Assembly (NCBI GenBank): GCA_947085405.1
Contig: CAMTWO010000024.1
Span: forward strand, 1 to 64,000
DNA from: JASEGV01 sp947085405
GTDB lineage: Bacteria; Bacteroidota; Ignavibacteria; UBA10030; BY39
DNA: 64,000 nucleotides
Reading direction: 5' to 3'
Positions 53,065 through 61,345 of the stretch are shown in pieces. The translations under genes were made by a program, and so were the position numbers. Under the pieces are notes generated by a model. That model did not search any database. It was not told where the DNA came from and was given only the letters and a program-made list of their open reading frames with translations. How positions within the stretch are numbered: position 1 is the first letter of the stretch; each line of letters starts with the position of its first letter.

Positions 53065-55497
53065 CACACGTATTTCAAGTTTGTAATGCTTGTAGTTACC
53101 CATAGGAACCCATTCGAAATTCATAACCCAGCAATGCAGGTCGCGGTCGATACTTATACTCGGTGCTGAAATTTCTTTTCGTATCAAATCGTAATTGCCG
53201 TTCATTCTGAATTTCCAATTTTCTGTAAGATTAAATTCGAGAGATGTTGATATATTTGCTGATCGGTGTTTTGCTCTTGGTATATAACTTTCAGAAAAAT
53301 TCCAGCTAAAAGATAGCCGCCATGGGATTGAGAAATCCGGTTCATCCCGCTGGTATAAGCCCTGATATCCGCTTTTGCGTTGTTGAACAGTATCGGTTTC
53401 CGATAATCCACCGGCTTTTTGCTTCCTATCTCCCGAAAGCGAAGTTGATAAACTAAGGGAGAAATTTTCCAAACGTGCTAACTTACCCTCGCTTATCATA
53501 AACTTATTAACCAACCGGTTTGACGTTTCATCAAATTTATACAAATTAAAACTGCTTGAGCCGCTGAAGTTCAATAATTCACCAATACTTGTCCGGTAAC
53601 CAACTCCGACGTTCGATAAATTTAAACTGTCGGCTGAAAAATTGTAGGAAACATTTGCACCAACATTCAGCAGTTGAATTTTTTGTTCTTCCTGCTCTTC
53701 GGCTTTCGGTTTCAATTTCATTTCGAACTGATTTCCAACGTCGAAGCTTGCAAGCATCTGTCCTTTAGTAATATTCTTCCCATACATCTGTTTTGAATAA
53801 TTGAATGCAAGGTTTGGCGTAACTGTGTGGCGGAATGCTGTAACGCCCAAAACATTCGGTTGAACAATTCCGTACACACGTGTATTTGCCGAAACGCCCG
53901 ACGAAATAAACCCGGCAAAATAATAATCTCTTTCGTTTATTTCCTGCAGAGTGCTATCGGCTGTATTGAGTATCGGAACAAAATTATTGCTCTGCCTTCG
54001 TTCATCACGGAACGACAAGCTTGGTGTAACAGAGATATATCCGAATTTTGGCGATATGCTAATGCCGGAACTTTGATTTAATGCTTGTCGATTATCGCGT
54101 CTGAAAGTTTCAATATTTACGACCGGAACTGTTACAGGAATTTTTGCCCGGCTGTTAGAAGAATTTGCCTGGTAATTATATCCGATTTGTTCATACCAAA
54201 GAAGATCTCCGATTACTTTTTTTCTGCGAAATGGATAACTCATACTTCGATTGAAACTGATGGCGGGCAATATTTCATCAATTCTTCCGTTTGTTAAATT
54301 TTGTGTTCGCGATAAGTTCATTGAGCCGCTATTTTTTGTTCCTTCCCAGGATTTTGAGATTGTAGCATTTGAATATATCGTTTGCTGTAACGCTTCCGAT
54401 AAAGAGTTAGTTAATCTAAAATTATTATTACTCATAAATGAAAAATTTACATCAGCACGCATCGTCGGATCAATTTCTTGATTGTGCCGCAGGTTTAAGT
54501 TGTAGCCTTCATCTATTGAATAATTTGGATCGTTCTTTTCAGATGTAATAAATCGTTTGTACGCTCCTGAAATTCCGCCGCTAAATTTATAACGGAGTAT
54601 GTAATTGAATTCAGAATTTACGATGTAGCTTCCGTTTGTGTACCAATCGCCGTGCAAAGCCAAATCGGTGTAGTCGCTCATCGCCCAGTAGTAACCGATT
54701 TTTCTGAGAAATCGTCCGTAGGTTGCGTTATCGCCATAAGCCGGAGCGAAGAAACCTGAACGTCTTCCCGATTTACTCGGAAAAACTCCAAAGGGAAGTG
54801 CAAACACCGGAACATCCGCAATGTGAAAGTAAATCGGTTCTGCAATTACTTTGTCGCGCACAATCATTTTCATTTTTGGGGATAGAAAATAAAAGTGCGG
54901 TTGGTCTTTATCGCAAGTGGTGTATTTACCATCGGCGATGAATAGCACATCTTTGCTCATCTTTTTAACCCGGCTGCCGTAGTAAATACCTTCGTCCGAT
55001 TTTGTGTCGGCGAGTTTAATGTTGCCTTTCTGAGTTTTGAAGTTGTATAAAAGCTCGTGTCCTCTGAATTCCTCGCCGCCGTCAATCATTATCGGCGTGC
55101 CGGCATATTTTTTACCGGTCGTATCTGCGGTGTCGATGATGCCATGTGCATTCATCATCGCTGTGTGCCAGTTGATATTGATACGTTCCGATTTCAACTC
55201 CATCAATTTATATTTGATGTTCGATTTACCATATAGCATCATCTTGCGGTTGGAGATTGAATAGACGATAGAATCTGTAGAAGAATATGTGATGGTCGTG
55301 TCGATACCGGATTGGCGCGGGGCTATTTCGGTTTTGAGAGTGTCTTGAACTAATGTTGTATCTGCAATCACACTTGATTGTGGGGTAAAAATAGAATCAA
55401 CAGATCTATTTTCCATCCCCCAAAGATAAGTCGTGTTGAGATTGGTTATTGATAGAACTAAAATTAAGAGTAAAATATTTAAAAAATTATGAAACAT
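53011..55497 (-). CDS. lptD: LptD-like LPS-assembly outer-membrane protein
   Basis: Protein of 828 residues. After a signal segment comes the OstA-like beta region (about 70-250) with the blocks YGKSNIKYKLMELKSERINI, DEGIYYGSRVKKM and PVFALPFGVFPSKSGRRSGF, followed by a long beta-barrel. The closing block EIRVKASQLQDVKI is common to Bacteroidetes LptD. It inserts lipopolysaccharide into the outer membrane. Its last few codons are part of the direct repeat (52983-53064); the terminal QRTTY may not be the ancestral end. Confidence 0.88.
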   Translation of the reverse strand: MFHNFLNILLLILVLSITNLNTTYLWGMENRSVDSIFTPQSSVIADTTLVQDTLKTEIAPRQSGIDTTITYSSTDSIVYSISNRKMMLYGKSNIKYKLMELKSERININWHTAMMNAHGIIDTADTTGKKYAGTPIMIDGGEEFRGHELLYNFKTQKGNIKLADTKSDEGIYYGSRVKKMSKDVLFIADGKYTTCDKDQPHFYFLSPKMKMIVRDKVIAEPIYFHIADVPVFALPFGVFPSKSGRRSGFFAPAYGDNATYGRFLRKIGYYWAMSDYTDLALHGDWYTNGSYIVNSEFNYILRYKFSGGISGAYKRFITSEKNDPNYSIDEGYNLNLRHNQEIDPTMRADVNFSFMSNNNFRLTNSLSEALQQTIYSNATISKSWEGTKNSGSMNLSRTQNLTNGRIDEILPAISFNRSMSYPFRRKKVIGDLLWYEQIGYNYQANSSNSRAKIPVTVPVVNIETFRRDNRQALNQSSGISISPKFGYISVTPSLSFRDERRQSNNFVPILNTADSTLQEINERDYYFAGFISSGVSANTRVYGIVQPNVLGVTAFRHTVTPNLAFNYSKQMYGKNITKGQMLASFDVGNQFEMKLKPKAEEQEEQKIQLLNVGANVSYNFSADSLNLSNVGVGYRTSIGELLNFSGSSSFNLYKFDETSNRLVNKFMISEGKLARLENFSLSLSTSLSGDRKQKAGGLSETDTVQQRKSGYQGLYQRDEPDFSIPWRLSFSWNFSESYIPRAKHRSANISTSLEFNLTENWKFRMNGNYDLIRKEISAPSISIDRDLHCWVMNFEWVPMGNYKHYKLEIRVKASQLQDVKITKQRTTY

Positions 55498-55513
55498 TAA
55501 TGATTTTCGTTAT

Positions 55514-56485
55514 TCATTTATTCATCACAAGACTTGCGGCGCCAAAAACTCCTGCAGTATTGCCAAGTTTTGCAGGTATCACTTTCACATCGGGCTTGAT
55601 AGAAGTTAAAACTCTGCTGCGTACAGATTTTGTAATCGCATTAAAAACATATTCGCCCGCCGCCGAAATCCCGCCGCCAACGACTACAATTCTTAAATCA
55701 AGCACGTTCAATATCGAAGCTATTGCAACTCCTAACAAATTACCGGCTTCTGATAATATTTCTTTTGCAAACGGATCGTCTTGTTCCGCTGCGACTGAAA
55801 TAATATACGGCTCAATCAAACCAAGGTTACCTTTTACAAGCTGAATAATTTTTGATTGCGGTGCTTCTTTAGGCAGCTGCTCAAGTTTTTGCCGCGTTCG
55901 CTCGGAAAGATATCGCTGTCCGATGTAACTTTCGATGCAGCCGCGATTTCCACAATTACACAAAGGTCCGTTGTAATCGATAGTTGTATGTCCGATTTCG
56001 CCGGCACCGCCAAAAGGACCGCGGTAAATTTTGTTATCGAGTATAATACCGCCGCCAACACCAGTTCCCCAAATAACGAATAAAAAATTTTGATAGTCGA
56101 TTCCAGCTCCAAATTTAGCCTCACCGAGTGCGGCTGCATTTGCATCGTTCTCTACAACTACTGGAAGATTAAATTCCTTTTTGATTACTTCACCTAAATT
56201 CACTTCAGTCCAATCTGTAAAATTGGGTGGATTCTTTACTGTGCTGTTATCGTTCTCAACAATTCCGGGCGCCCCGATTCCGATACCGGTAAATTCATCG
56301 TACCGATATTCTAACATCAATTCCTTGATGATTACGTTCAATTGTTGTAAAACAGCACTCGGTCCTCGTAATGCAAACGTATCAACTTTTTGCTGTGAAA
56401 GAATTTTACTTTCGACGATATCCACAACTCCGCCTTTAATAGTCGTAGCGCCGATGTCAATGCCGATTGCGAGATTGCGTTTCAT
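55514..56485 (-). CDS. ROK family sugar kinase
   Basis: Protein of 323 residues from the ATG at 56485 (a TTG at 56503 lies within rarA). The ROK pattern is clear: GIDIGATTIKGGVVD, GIGAPGIVENDNSTV, VENDANAAALGEAKFGAG, GTGVGGGIIL, and the zinc ligands CNCGNRGCIESY. It is likely a glucokinase or similar sugar kinase in the cytoplasm. It overlaps rarA by four bases (ATGA) and lies immediately upstream of lptD. Confidence 0.9.
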   Translation of the reverse strand: MKRNLAIGIDIGATTIKGGVVDIVESKILSQQKVDTFALRGPSAVLQQLNVIIKELMLEYRYDEFTGIGIGAPGIVENDNSTVKNPPNFTDWTEVNLGEVIKKEFNLPVVVENDANAAALGEAKFGAGIDYQNFLFVIWGTGVGGGIILDNKIYRGPFGGAGEIGHTTIDYNGPLCNCGNRGCIESYIGQRYLSERTRQKLEQLPKEAPQSKIIQLVKGNLGLIEPYIISVAAEQDDPFAKEILSEAGNLLGVAIASILNVLDLRIVVVGGGISAAGEYVFNAITKSVRSRVLTSIKPDVKVIPAKLGNTAGVFGAASLVMNK

Positions 56486-57831
56486 CTTTTCTTTTTCTTC
56501 CAAAGTTGGTTTAATCTTTCTCTCAAAGTTTTCTCTCTTCCATAATCGGTCGGCTTGTAATAAATTTTGTCTTTTAAATTATCGGGAAGGAACTGCATTT
56601 CCACAAAACCGTCTTCGTAATTGTGGGCATACTTATAATCTTTTGAATATCCAAGTTCTTCCATCAATTTTGTCGGGGCGTTGCGGATGTGAAGCGGCAC
56701 TGCCTCGTTCGGCAAGTTTCGCACGTCAGCCATTGCTTTTTCGATGGCAGTGTACGAAGCGTTGCTTTTCGGAACAGATGCCAGATAAGTGGCAGTTTGT
56801 GAAAGCACGATACGGGCTTCCGGCATACCGATGTAATCGACGGCAGTGAAACAACTTGTAGCCAACGTAAGTGAATACGGGTCGGCATTGCCGATGTCTT
56901 CCGATGCAAGCACAATCATTCTGCGGGCAATGAATTTCGGGTCTTCGCCGGCTTCTAACATTCGGGCGAGCCAATAAACCGCAGCGTCGGGATCGCTGCC
57001 GCGAATACTTTTTATGAATGCTGAAATTATGTTATAATGTTCCTCGCCTGCTTTATCGTACTTGATTGCCTTCCGTTGAAATGCTGCCTCGATAATTTTT
57101 TTTGTAAGAACTTTTTCGCCTGTTTTGTTTTGCTTGGTTAGCTGTACACTTGTTTCAATTCCATTTAATAAAATTCGTGCATCACCGCCTGAAAGTAAAA
57201 TAAGATGGTCGATCACATCATCCGGAAATTGCAGCTTTTGTTTTTTTAGAAATTCATCACCATCGACAGCTTGATTTAATATTTGGATGAGTTCAACTTT
57301 CGCGAGAGGCTCAAGCACATAAACTTTGCATCGCGATAGAAGTGGTGAGATGACCTCGAAAGAAGGATTTTCAGTTGTAGCGCCGATTAGTGTTATCACG
57401 CCATCTTCAACGCTGTGAAGAAGTGCATCTTGCTGTGCTTTGTTGAAGCGATGGATTTCGTCGATGAAAAGTATTGTCTTTTTATTGAAATGTTTGCGGT
57501 TTGCTTCTGCCCGCTCAATAACAGTGCGAACATCTTTTACTCCTGACGAAACTGCACTGAGTTGAAAAAAATCGGCTTTTGTGTGGTTTGCAACGATACG
57601 CGCGAGTGTGGTTTTGCCGCACCCCGGCGGTCCCCAAAATATTATAGAGGGAAGCTCATCGTGCTCGATTAAAACCCGCAACGGCATCGCTTCGCCAAGC
57701 AAATGTGCCTGCCCAACAAACTCATCCAAAGTTTTCGGACGTGCTCGTTCGGCTAATGGACTTAATCCCGCCTTGTTACTTTTTTGATATGTGTTGTTAA
57801 ATAATTCCAAGTATGTAAATCCAAATTTCAA
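56482..57831 (-). CDS. rarA: Replication-associated recombination protein (MgsA/RarA type)
   Basis: Protein of 449 residues. AAA+ motifs are present: Walker A WGPPGCGKTTLAR, Walker B ILFIDEIHRFNKAQQDAL, and sensor 1 LIGATTENPSFEVI. The C-terminal MgsA-type domain contains DPDAAVYWLARMLEAGEDP and HYNIISAFIKS. RarA acts at stalled replication forks. It is followed by the ROK gene with a four-base overlap and preceded by an S23-type gene. Confidence 0.95.
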   Translation of the reverse strand: MKFGFTYLELFNNTYQKSNKAGLSPLAERARPKTLDEFVGQAHLLGEAMPLRVLIEHDELPSIIFWGPPGCGKTTLARIVANHTKADFFQLSAVSSGVKDVRTVIERAEANRKHFNKKTILFIDEIHRFNKAQQDALLHSVEDGVITLIGATTENPSFEVISPLLSRCKVYVLEPLAKVELIQILNQAVDGDEFLKKQKLQFPDDVIDHLILLSGGDARILLNGIETSVQLTKQNKTGEKVLTKKIIEAAFQRKAIKYDKAGEEHYNIISAFIKSIRGSDPDAAVYWLARMLEAGEDPKFIARRMIVLASEDIGNADPYSLTLATSCFTAVDYIGMPEARIVLSQTATYLASVPKSNASYTAIEKAMADVRNLPNEAVPLHIRNAPTKLMEELGYSKDYKYAHNYEDGFVEMQFLPDNLKDKIYYKPTDYGREKTLRERLNQLWKKKKR

Positions 57832-57881
57832 ATACTACCAAATAAATCCCAAAGGCAAAAACAAAATACAAAATGGCGAAT

Positions 57882-58340
57882 TTATCTTTGTGGCGATTTG
57901 GTTTTATTTATTATCGAACTTAAGATTTTTATTATTTCTTGTGATTCTATAATATCGTTTTCAAGAAGTTCCGCTTTTATGTATTTCCCGCTGATAAGCC
58001 TTAACCAATATCTTGATTCTTTGGCTTCTTTTCTCGCAATTGTAAATTTGTTTGCAAAGTCCTTTTTAGTTACGCATCCATCTCCTTCTTCAACATTGGC
58101 ACCTGTTGATGTACCAGCTTTTACTAATTGAGTTCGTATTACGACACATTCAACGGTTTTAGGTAACATTTCTGTGATTTCCAAAATCCTTTGGGCAAAT
58201 CTAAATGTTCTTTCACGGATATCATAAATCTTTTCATTTTTTGAATTTGTTTTTTTTTCATACTCCTGTAAATTTTCTGAAATAAAACTGTAAAATTCAG
58301 AAAAGTTATTTTGAGTTTTGTAATATTTGGTTTTTGTCAT
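57882..58340 (-). CDS. Four-helix-bundle (S23 / 23S rRNA IVP-type) protein
   Basis: Protein of 152 residues matching the four-helix-bundle family first named for open frames within 23S rRNA intervening sequences: RTFRFAQRILEITEMLP, RTQLVKAGTSTGANVEE, FIAR-like FTIARKEAKESRYWL. Function is not known. It starts inside the stop codon of the FtsB-like gene (ATGA overlap), so it is translated with it, and precedes rarA with about 50 bp between them. Confidence 0.85.
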   Translation of the reverse strand: MTKTKYYKTQNNFSEFYSFISENLQEYEKKTNSKNEKIYDIRERTFRFAQRILEITEMLPKTVECVVIRTQLVKAGTSTGANVEEGDGCVTKKDFANKFTIARKEAKESRYWLRLISGKYIKAELLENDIIESQEIIKILSSIINKTKSPQR

Positions 58341-58690
58341 TTAGCGTCGCTTTCTTTCAGCTTGTAAATCGTGTCTCCTTCTTTCACCATTCCGTGTTTT
58401 TCGCGAGCTGCTTTTTCAATAGCGAATTTATCTTTATCGAGCGACTTCGATTCCTGCTGAAGCCGTTTCTGTTCTTCGTTTGCTTCTTTAATTCTTTCAA
58501 TCCACATTTTTTTCTCTTGTTCAAGCTGAGATCGTTTCAAGGGTCCTTTGTCGCTGATGAAGAAAAAGGTAATAAGAATCAAAAACGGAATAATTCCCCA
58601 TTTAAAAAGCTTATTTTTAAAAAGCTTTTTGATCCATCGTTCGGGTTGCCGCCAAGTCGGATTTTCTTTTCTGTAAAACTGGTCGTCCAT
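58337..58690 (-). CDS. FtsB/DivIC-like septum formation initiator protein
   Basis: Protein of 117 residues from ATG 58690 (a TTG 21 bp upstream is less likely). A short cytoplasmic N-terminus is followed by one transmembrane helix (GIIPFLILITFFFIS) and a coiled coil (EEQKRLQQESKSLDKDK), ending in a YKLKESD-type strand region, the layout of FtsB/DivIC. It would join the division complex with FtsL and FtsQ. Overlaps the S23-type gene by four bases. Confidence 0.8.
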   Translation of the reverse strand: MDDQFYRKENPTWRQPERWIKKLFKNKLFKWGIIPFLILITFFFISDKGPLKRSQLEQEKKMWIERIKEANEEQKRLQQESKSLDKDKFAIEKAAREKHGMVKEGDTIYKLKESDAK

Positions 58691-58714
58691 TGTAAACGAA
58701 ATGTAACTCAAAAT

Positions 58715-59536
58715 TTAAGATTTTGCAAGCATTGATTTTTCAAACAGCACCTCAAGCTCAGTCCCTCTTTGAACTGATTTGGTTGTGACGAAGCTGTTCA
58801 ATTCCATTAGCATAAAAATATTTTCTTGTGTCTCCCCCAAAAGTGGAAGTATGTTTGGATGAATTTCGATCTGTACTACTCGTAATACCGGCGAAGATAA
58901 AATGTTTTCCATTCCACGCAATACATTTAACTCGGCGCCTTCAACGTCAATCTTGATAACCTGCGGCGAAAGGATCGAACCACGCCTTATTAACTCATCG
59001 CTTTTTTGAATCTGAATTTTTTGTCCTTTCCCTGAAACCGGGTAGTCGGTGCGCACAGCCAGACTGTGTGTTCCGATGTTGGCTGATTCGGAAGTATGTA
59101 ATTCGGCTATACCTTCAGATTCGCCAAGCGCCATCTGCAAAGGAGTTACATTCTTTAAATTATTTAGTTGAATATTTTTGGCGAGAAGTTTATAAGTGGA
59201 TTTTTCCGGTTCGAAAGCAAAAACATTTCCCTTATTAACTTTTAGAGAAGAAAAGATGGTATAAATTCCATAACTCGCTCCGATATCCCACACAGTATCA
59301 TTCGGTTGTAGTTTTTCTAAAAAAGTTTTTAAAACTTCCGATTCCCCCAAAAGCGATTCGACATCTTCTTTTATTTTAAAAGATGGTGTTGAAAATCTTG
59401 CAGTCAAACCCGAAAATGTTAACTCGGATTCAGCATTGAAGAGAAATACAAAATTATATAACGAGCGGAGTGGTTTAAATAGACCAATCATCTTTAAAAA
59501 TATTTTGAGCTTCAATTTTATGTTTTTTAAATCCAT
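58715..59536 (-). CDS. FkbM family methyltransferase
   Basis: Protein of 273 residues from ATG 59536. The SAM-binding motif is VWDIGASYGIYTIFSSL, followed by FAFEPEKSTYKLLAKNIQLN, the strand KIDVEGAELNVLRGME and LRVVQIEIHP, the FkbM pattern. Substrate unknown; FkbM relatives often methylate sugars or antibiotics. It is upstream of the FtsB-like gene with 24 bp between them. Confidence 0.9.
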   Translation of the reverse strand: MDLKNIKLKLKIFLKMIGLFKPLRSLYNFVFLFNAESELTFSGLTARFSTPSFKIKEDVESLLGESEVLKTFLEKLQPNDTVWDIGASYGIYTIFSSLKVNKGNVFAFEPEKSTYKLLAKNIQLNNLKNVTPLQMALGESEGIAELHTSESANIGTHSLAVRTDYPVSGKGQKIQIQKSDELIRRGSILSPQVIKIDVEGAELNVLRGMENILSSPVLRVVQIEIHPNILPLLGETQENIFMLMELNSFVTTKSVQRGTELEVLFEKSMLAKS

Positions 59537-59606
59537 ATTTCTTATCAAATATAAGAAATATTTTTTTAGTTTTGTAATATATGATTTTTGAATTTATATT
59601 AAACCA

Positions 59607-61310
59607 ATGTTTATACCGACTACAAAAGAAGAAATAAAGAAATTAGGTTGGAAAGAGTTGGATGTAATTCTTGTTAGTGGCGATACTTACATCGACAGCT
59701 CTTATAACGGCGCCGCCATCATCGGAAAATTGTTGATGAAATATGGATATAAGGTCGGAATAATTGCTCAACCGGATATAAAGTCGGATATTGATATTAA
59801 CCGACTCGGCGAGCCGAAATTATTTTGGGGAGTTACTTCGGGATGCGTTGATTCGATGGTAGCAAACTTTACTGCATCTAAAAAAAGAAGGCGAAACGAC
59901 GATTTTACGCCCGGTGGCTTGAACACGAAACGACCCGATAGAGCAGTAATTGTGTACTCGAATCTAATCAGGCAGCATTTTAAGAAAACTAAACCAATAG
60001 TTTTAGGCGGAGTTGAAGCAAGCCTGCGAAGAATTGCTCACTACGATTATTGGGACGATAAAATCCGGAAACCAATTTTGCTGGATGCCAAAGCCGATTA
60101 TTTAGTTTATGGTATGGGAGAAAAACCGGTTTTAGATTTGGCTGAAAAGCTTTCCAAGAATGAAAATCCGTTGGAGATTCGCGGCTTGTGTTACATATCG
60201 AAAGAACCGATAAAAAAATTTTTGTCGTTGCATTCTTTCGCCGATGTAGTGGCTGACAAAAAAAAGTTTATCGAAATGTTTCATATTTTCTATAACAACA
60301 ATGATTCGTTAACGGCGAGAGGATTAAATCAAAAGTGTGCCGACAGGTATGTAATTCAAAACCCTCCCGCTCACCAATATTCACAGGATGAGCTTGATAC
60401 AATTTATGACCTCGATTACGAGCGGGACGTTCATCCGTTTTACAGGAAAGAGGGAAAAGTAAAGGCGCTGGAAACAATTCGATTTTCGATAACAACACAC
60501 AGAGGATGTTTTGGCGAATGTAATTTTTGTTCGATAGGTGTTCATCAGGGAGAAAATATTGTATCAAGAAGCGAAGCATCCATTTTGCGGGAAGCAAAAA
60601 TTTTATCCGAACTGTCCGGCTTCAAAGGATACATTCACGATGTCGGTGGACCGACGGCGAATATGTTTGGGATGATCTGTAAAGTTAAGAAGCATACAGG
60701 TTTGTGCATAAACAAAAATTGTGCGTTCCCGCAAACCTGCAACGAATTAAACGTTAGCCACGAACCGCAAATTAAATTACTCAAAAAAATCAGAAAGCTT
60801 GATGGTGTTAAGAAAGTTTTTGTAGCTTCAGGTTTGCGTTACGATTTGATAATCGACGATAAAAAATTTGGAAATGAATACATTCAGGAGTTAGCGGCTC
60901 ATCACGTGTCGGGACAGATTAAAGTAGCCCCCGAACACACCGACAAAAATGTTTTGAAGTTAATGCGAAAACCCGATACGAAATATTTGGAAGAATTTAA
61001 AAAACGGTTTGATAAAACAAACAAACAGATTGGGAAGAAACAGTTTTTAACTTATTACCTGATAGCCGCACATCCGGGTTGCAGCGAGAACGATATGAAG
61101 AAATTAAAAAAATATGCAACCGAGGAACTTCATACAAACCCTGAACAAGTTCAGATATTTACGCCGCTGCCTTCAACTTATTCGGCGTTAATGTATTATA
61201 CCGAGATTGATCCGTTTACAGGTAATAGATTATTCGTTGAGAAAGATATTGGGAAGAAGGAGAGACAGAAGAGAGCGGTAGTGAATGAAAAGGGAGAAGG
61301 CAGAAAGTAG
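59607..61310 (+). CDS. ygiQ: YgiQ family radical SAM protein
   Basis: Protein of 567 residues. The radical SAM cluster is CFGECNFCSIGVHQG (CxxxCxxC). The N-terminal part includes LDVILVSGDTYIDSSYNGAA and a B12-binding-like region, with ASLRRIAHYDYWDDK typical of the family. A second Cys group (GLCINKNCAFPQTC) follows the core. The reaction of YgiQ proteins is not established. Confidence 0.93.
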   Translation: MFIPTTKEEIKKLGWKELDVILVSGDTYIDSSYNGAAIIGKLLMKYGYKVGIIAQPDIKSDIDINRLGEPKLFWGVTSGCVDSMVANFTASKKRRRNDDFTPGGLNTKRPDRAVIVYSNLIRQHFKKTKPIVLGGVEASLRRIAHYDYWDDKIRKPILLDAKADYLVYGMGEKPVLDLAEKLSKNENPLEIRGLCYISKEPIKKFLSLHSFADVVADKKKFIEMFHIFYNNNDSLTARGLNQKCADRYVIQNPPAHQYSQDELDTIYDLDYERDVHPFYRKEGKVKALETIRFSITTHRGCFGECNFCSIGVHQGENIVSRSEASILREAKILSELSGFKGYIHDVGGPTANMFGMICKVKKHTGLCINKNCAFPQTCNELNVSHEPQIKLLKKIRKLDGVKKVFVASGLRYDLIIDDKKFGNEYIQELAAHHVSGQIKVAPEHTDKNVLKLMRKPDTKYLEEFKKRFDKTNKQIGKKQFLTYYLIAAHPGCSENDMKKLKKYATEELHTNPEQVQIFTPLPSTYSALMYYTEIDPFTGNRLFVEKDIGKKERQKRAVVNEKGEGRK

Positions 61311-61345
61311 TTGGCAATTGGCAGTAGGCGGTTTGCAGTTGGTAG

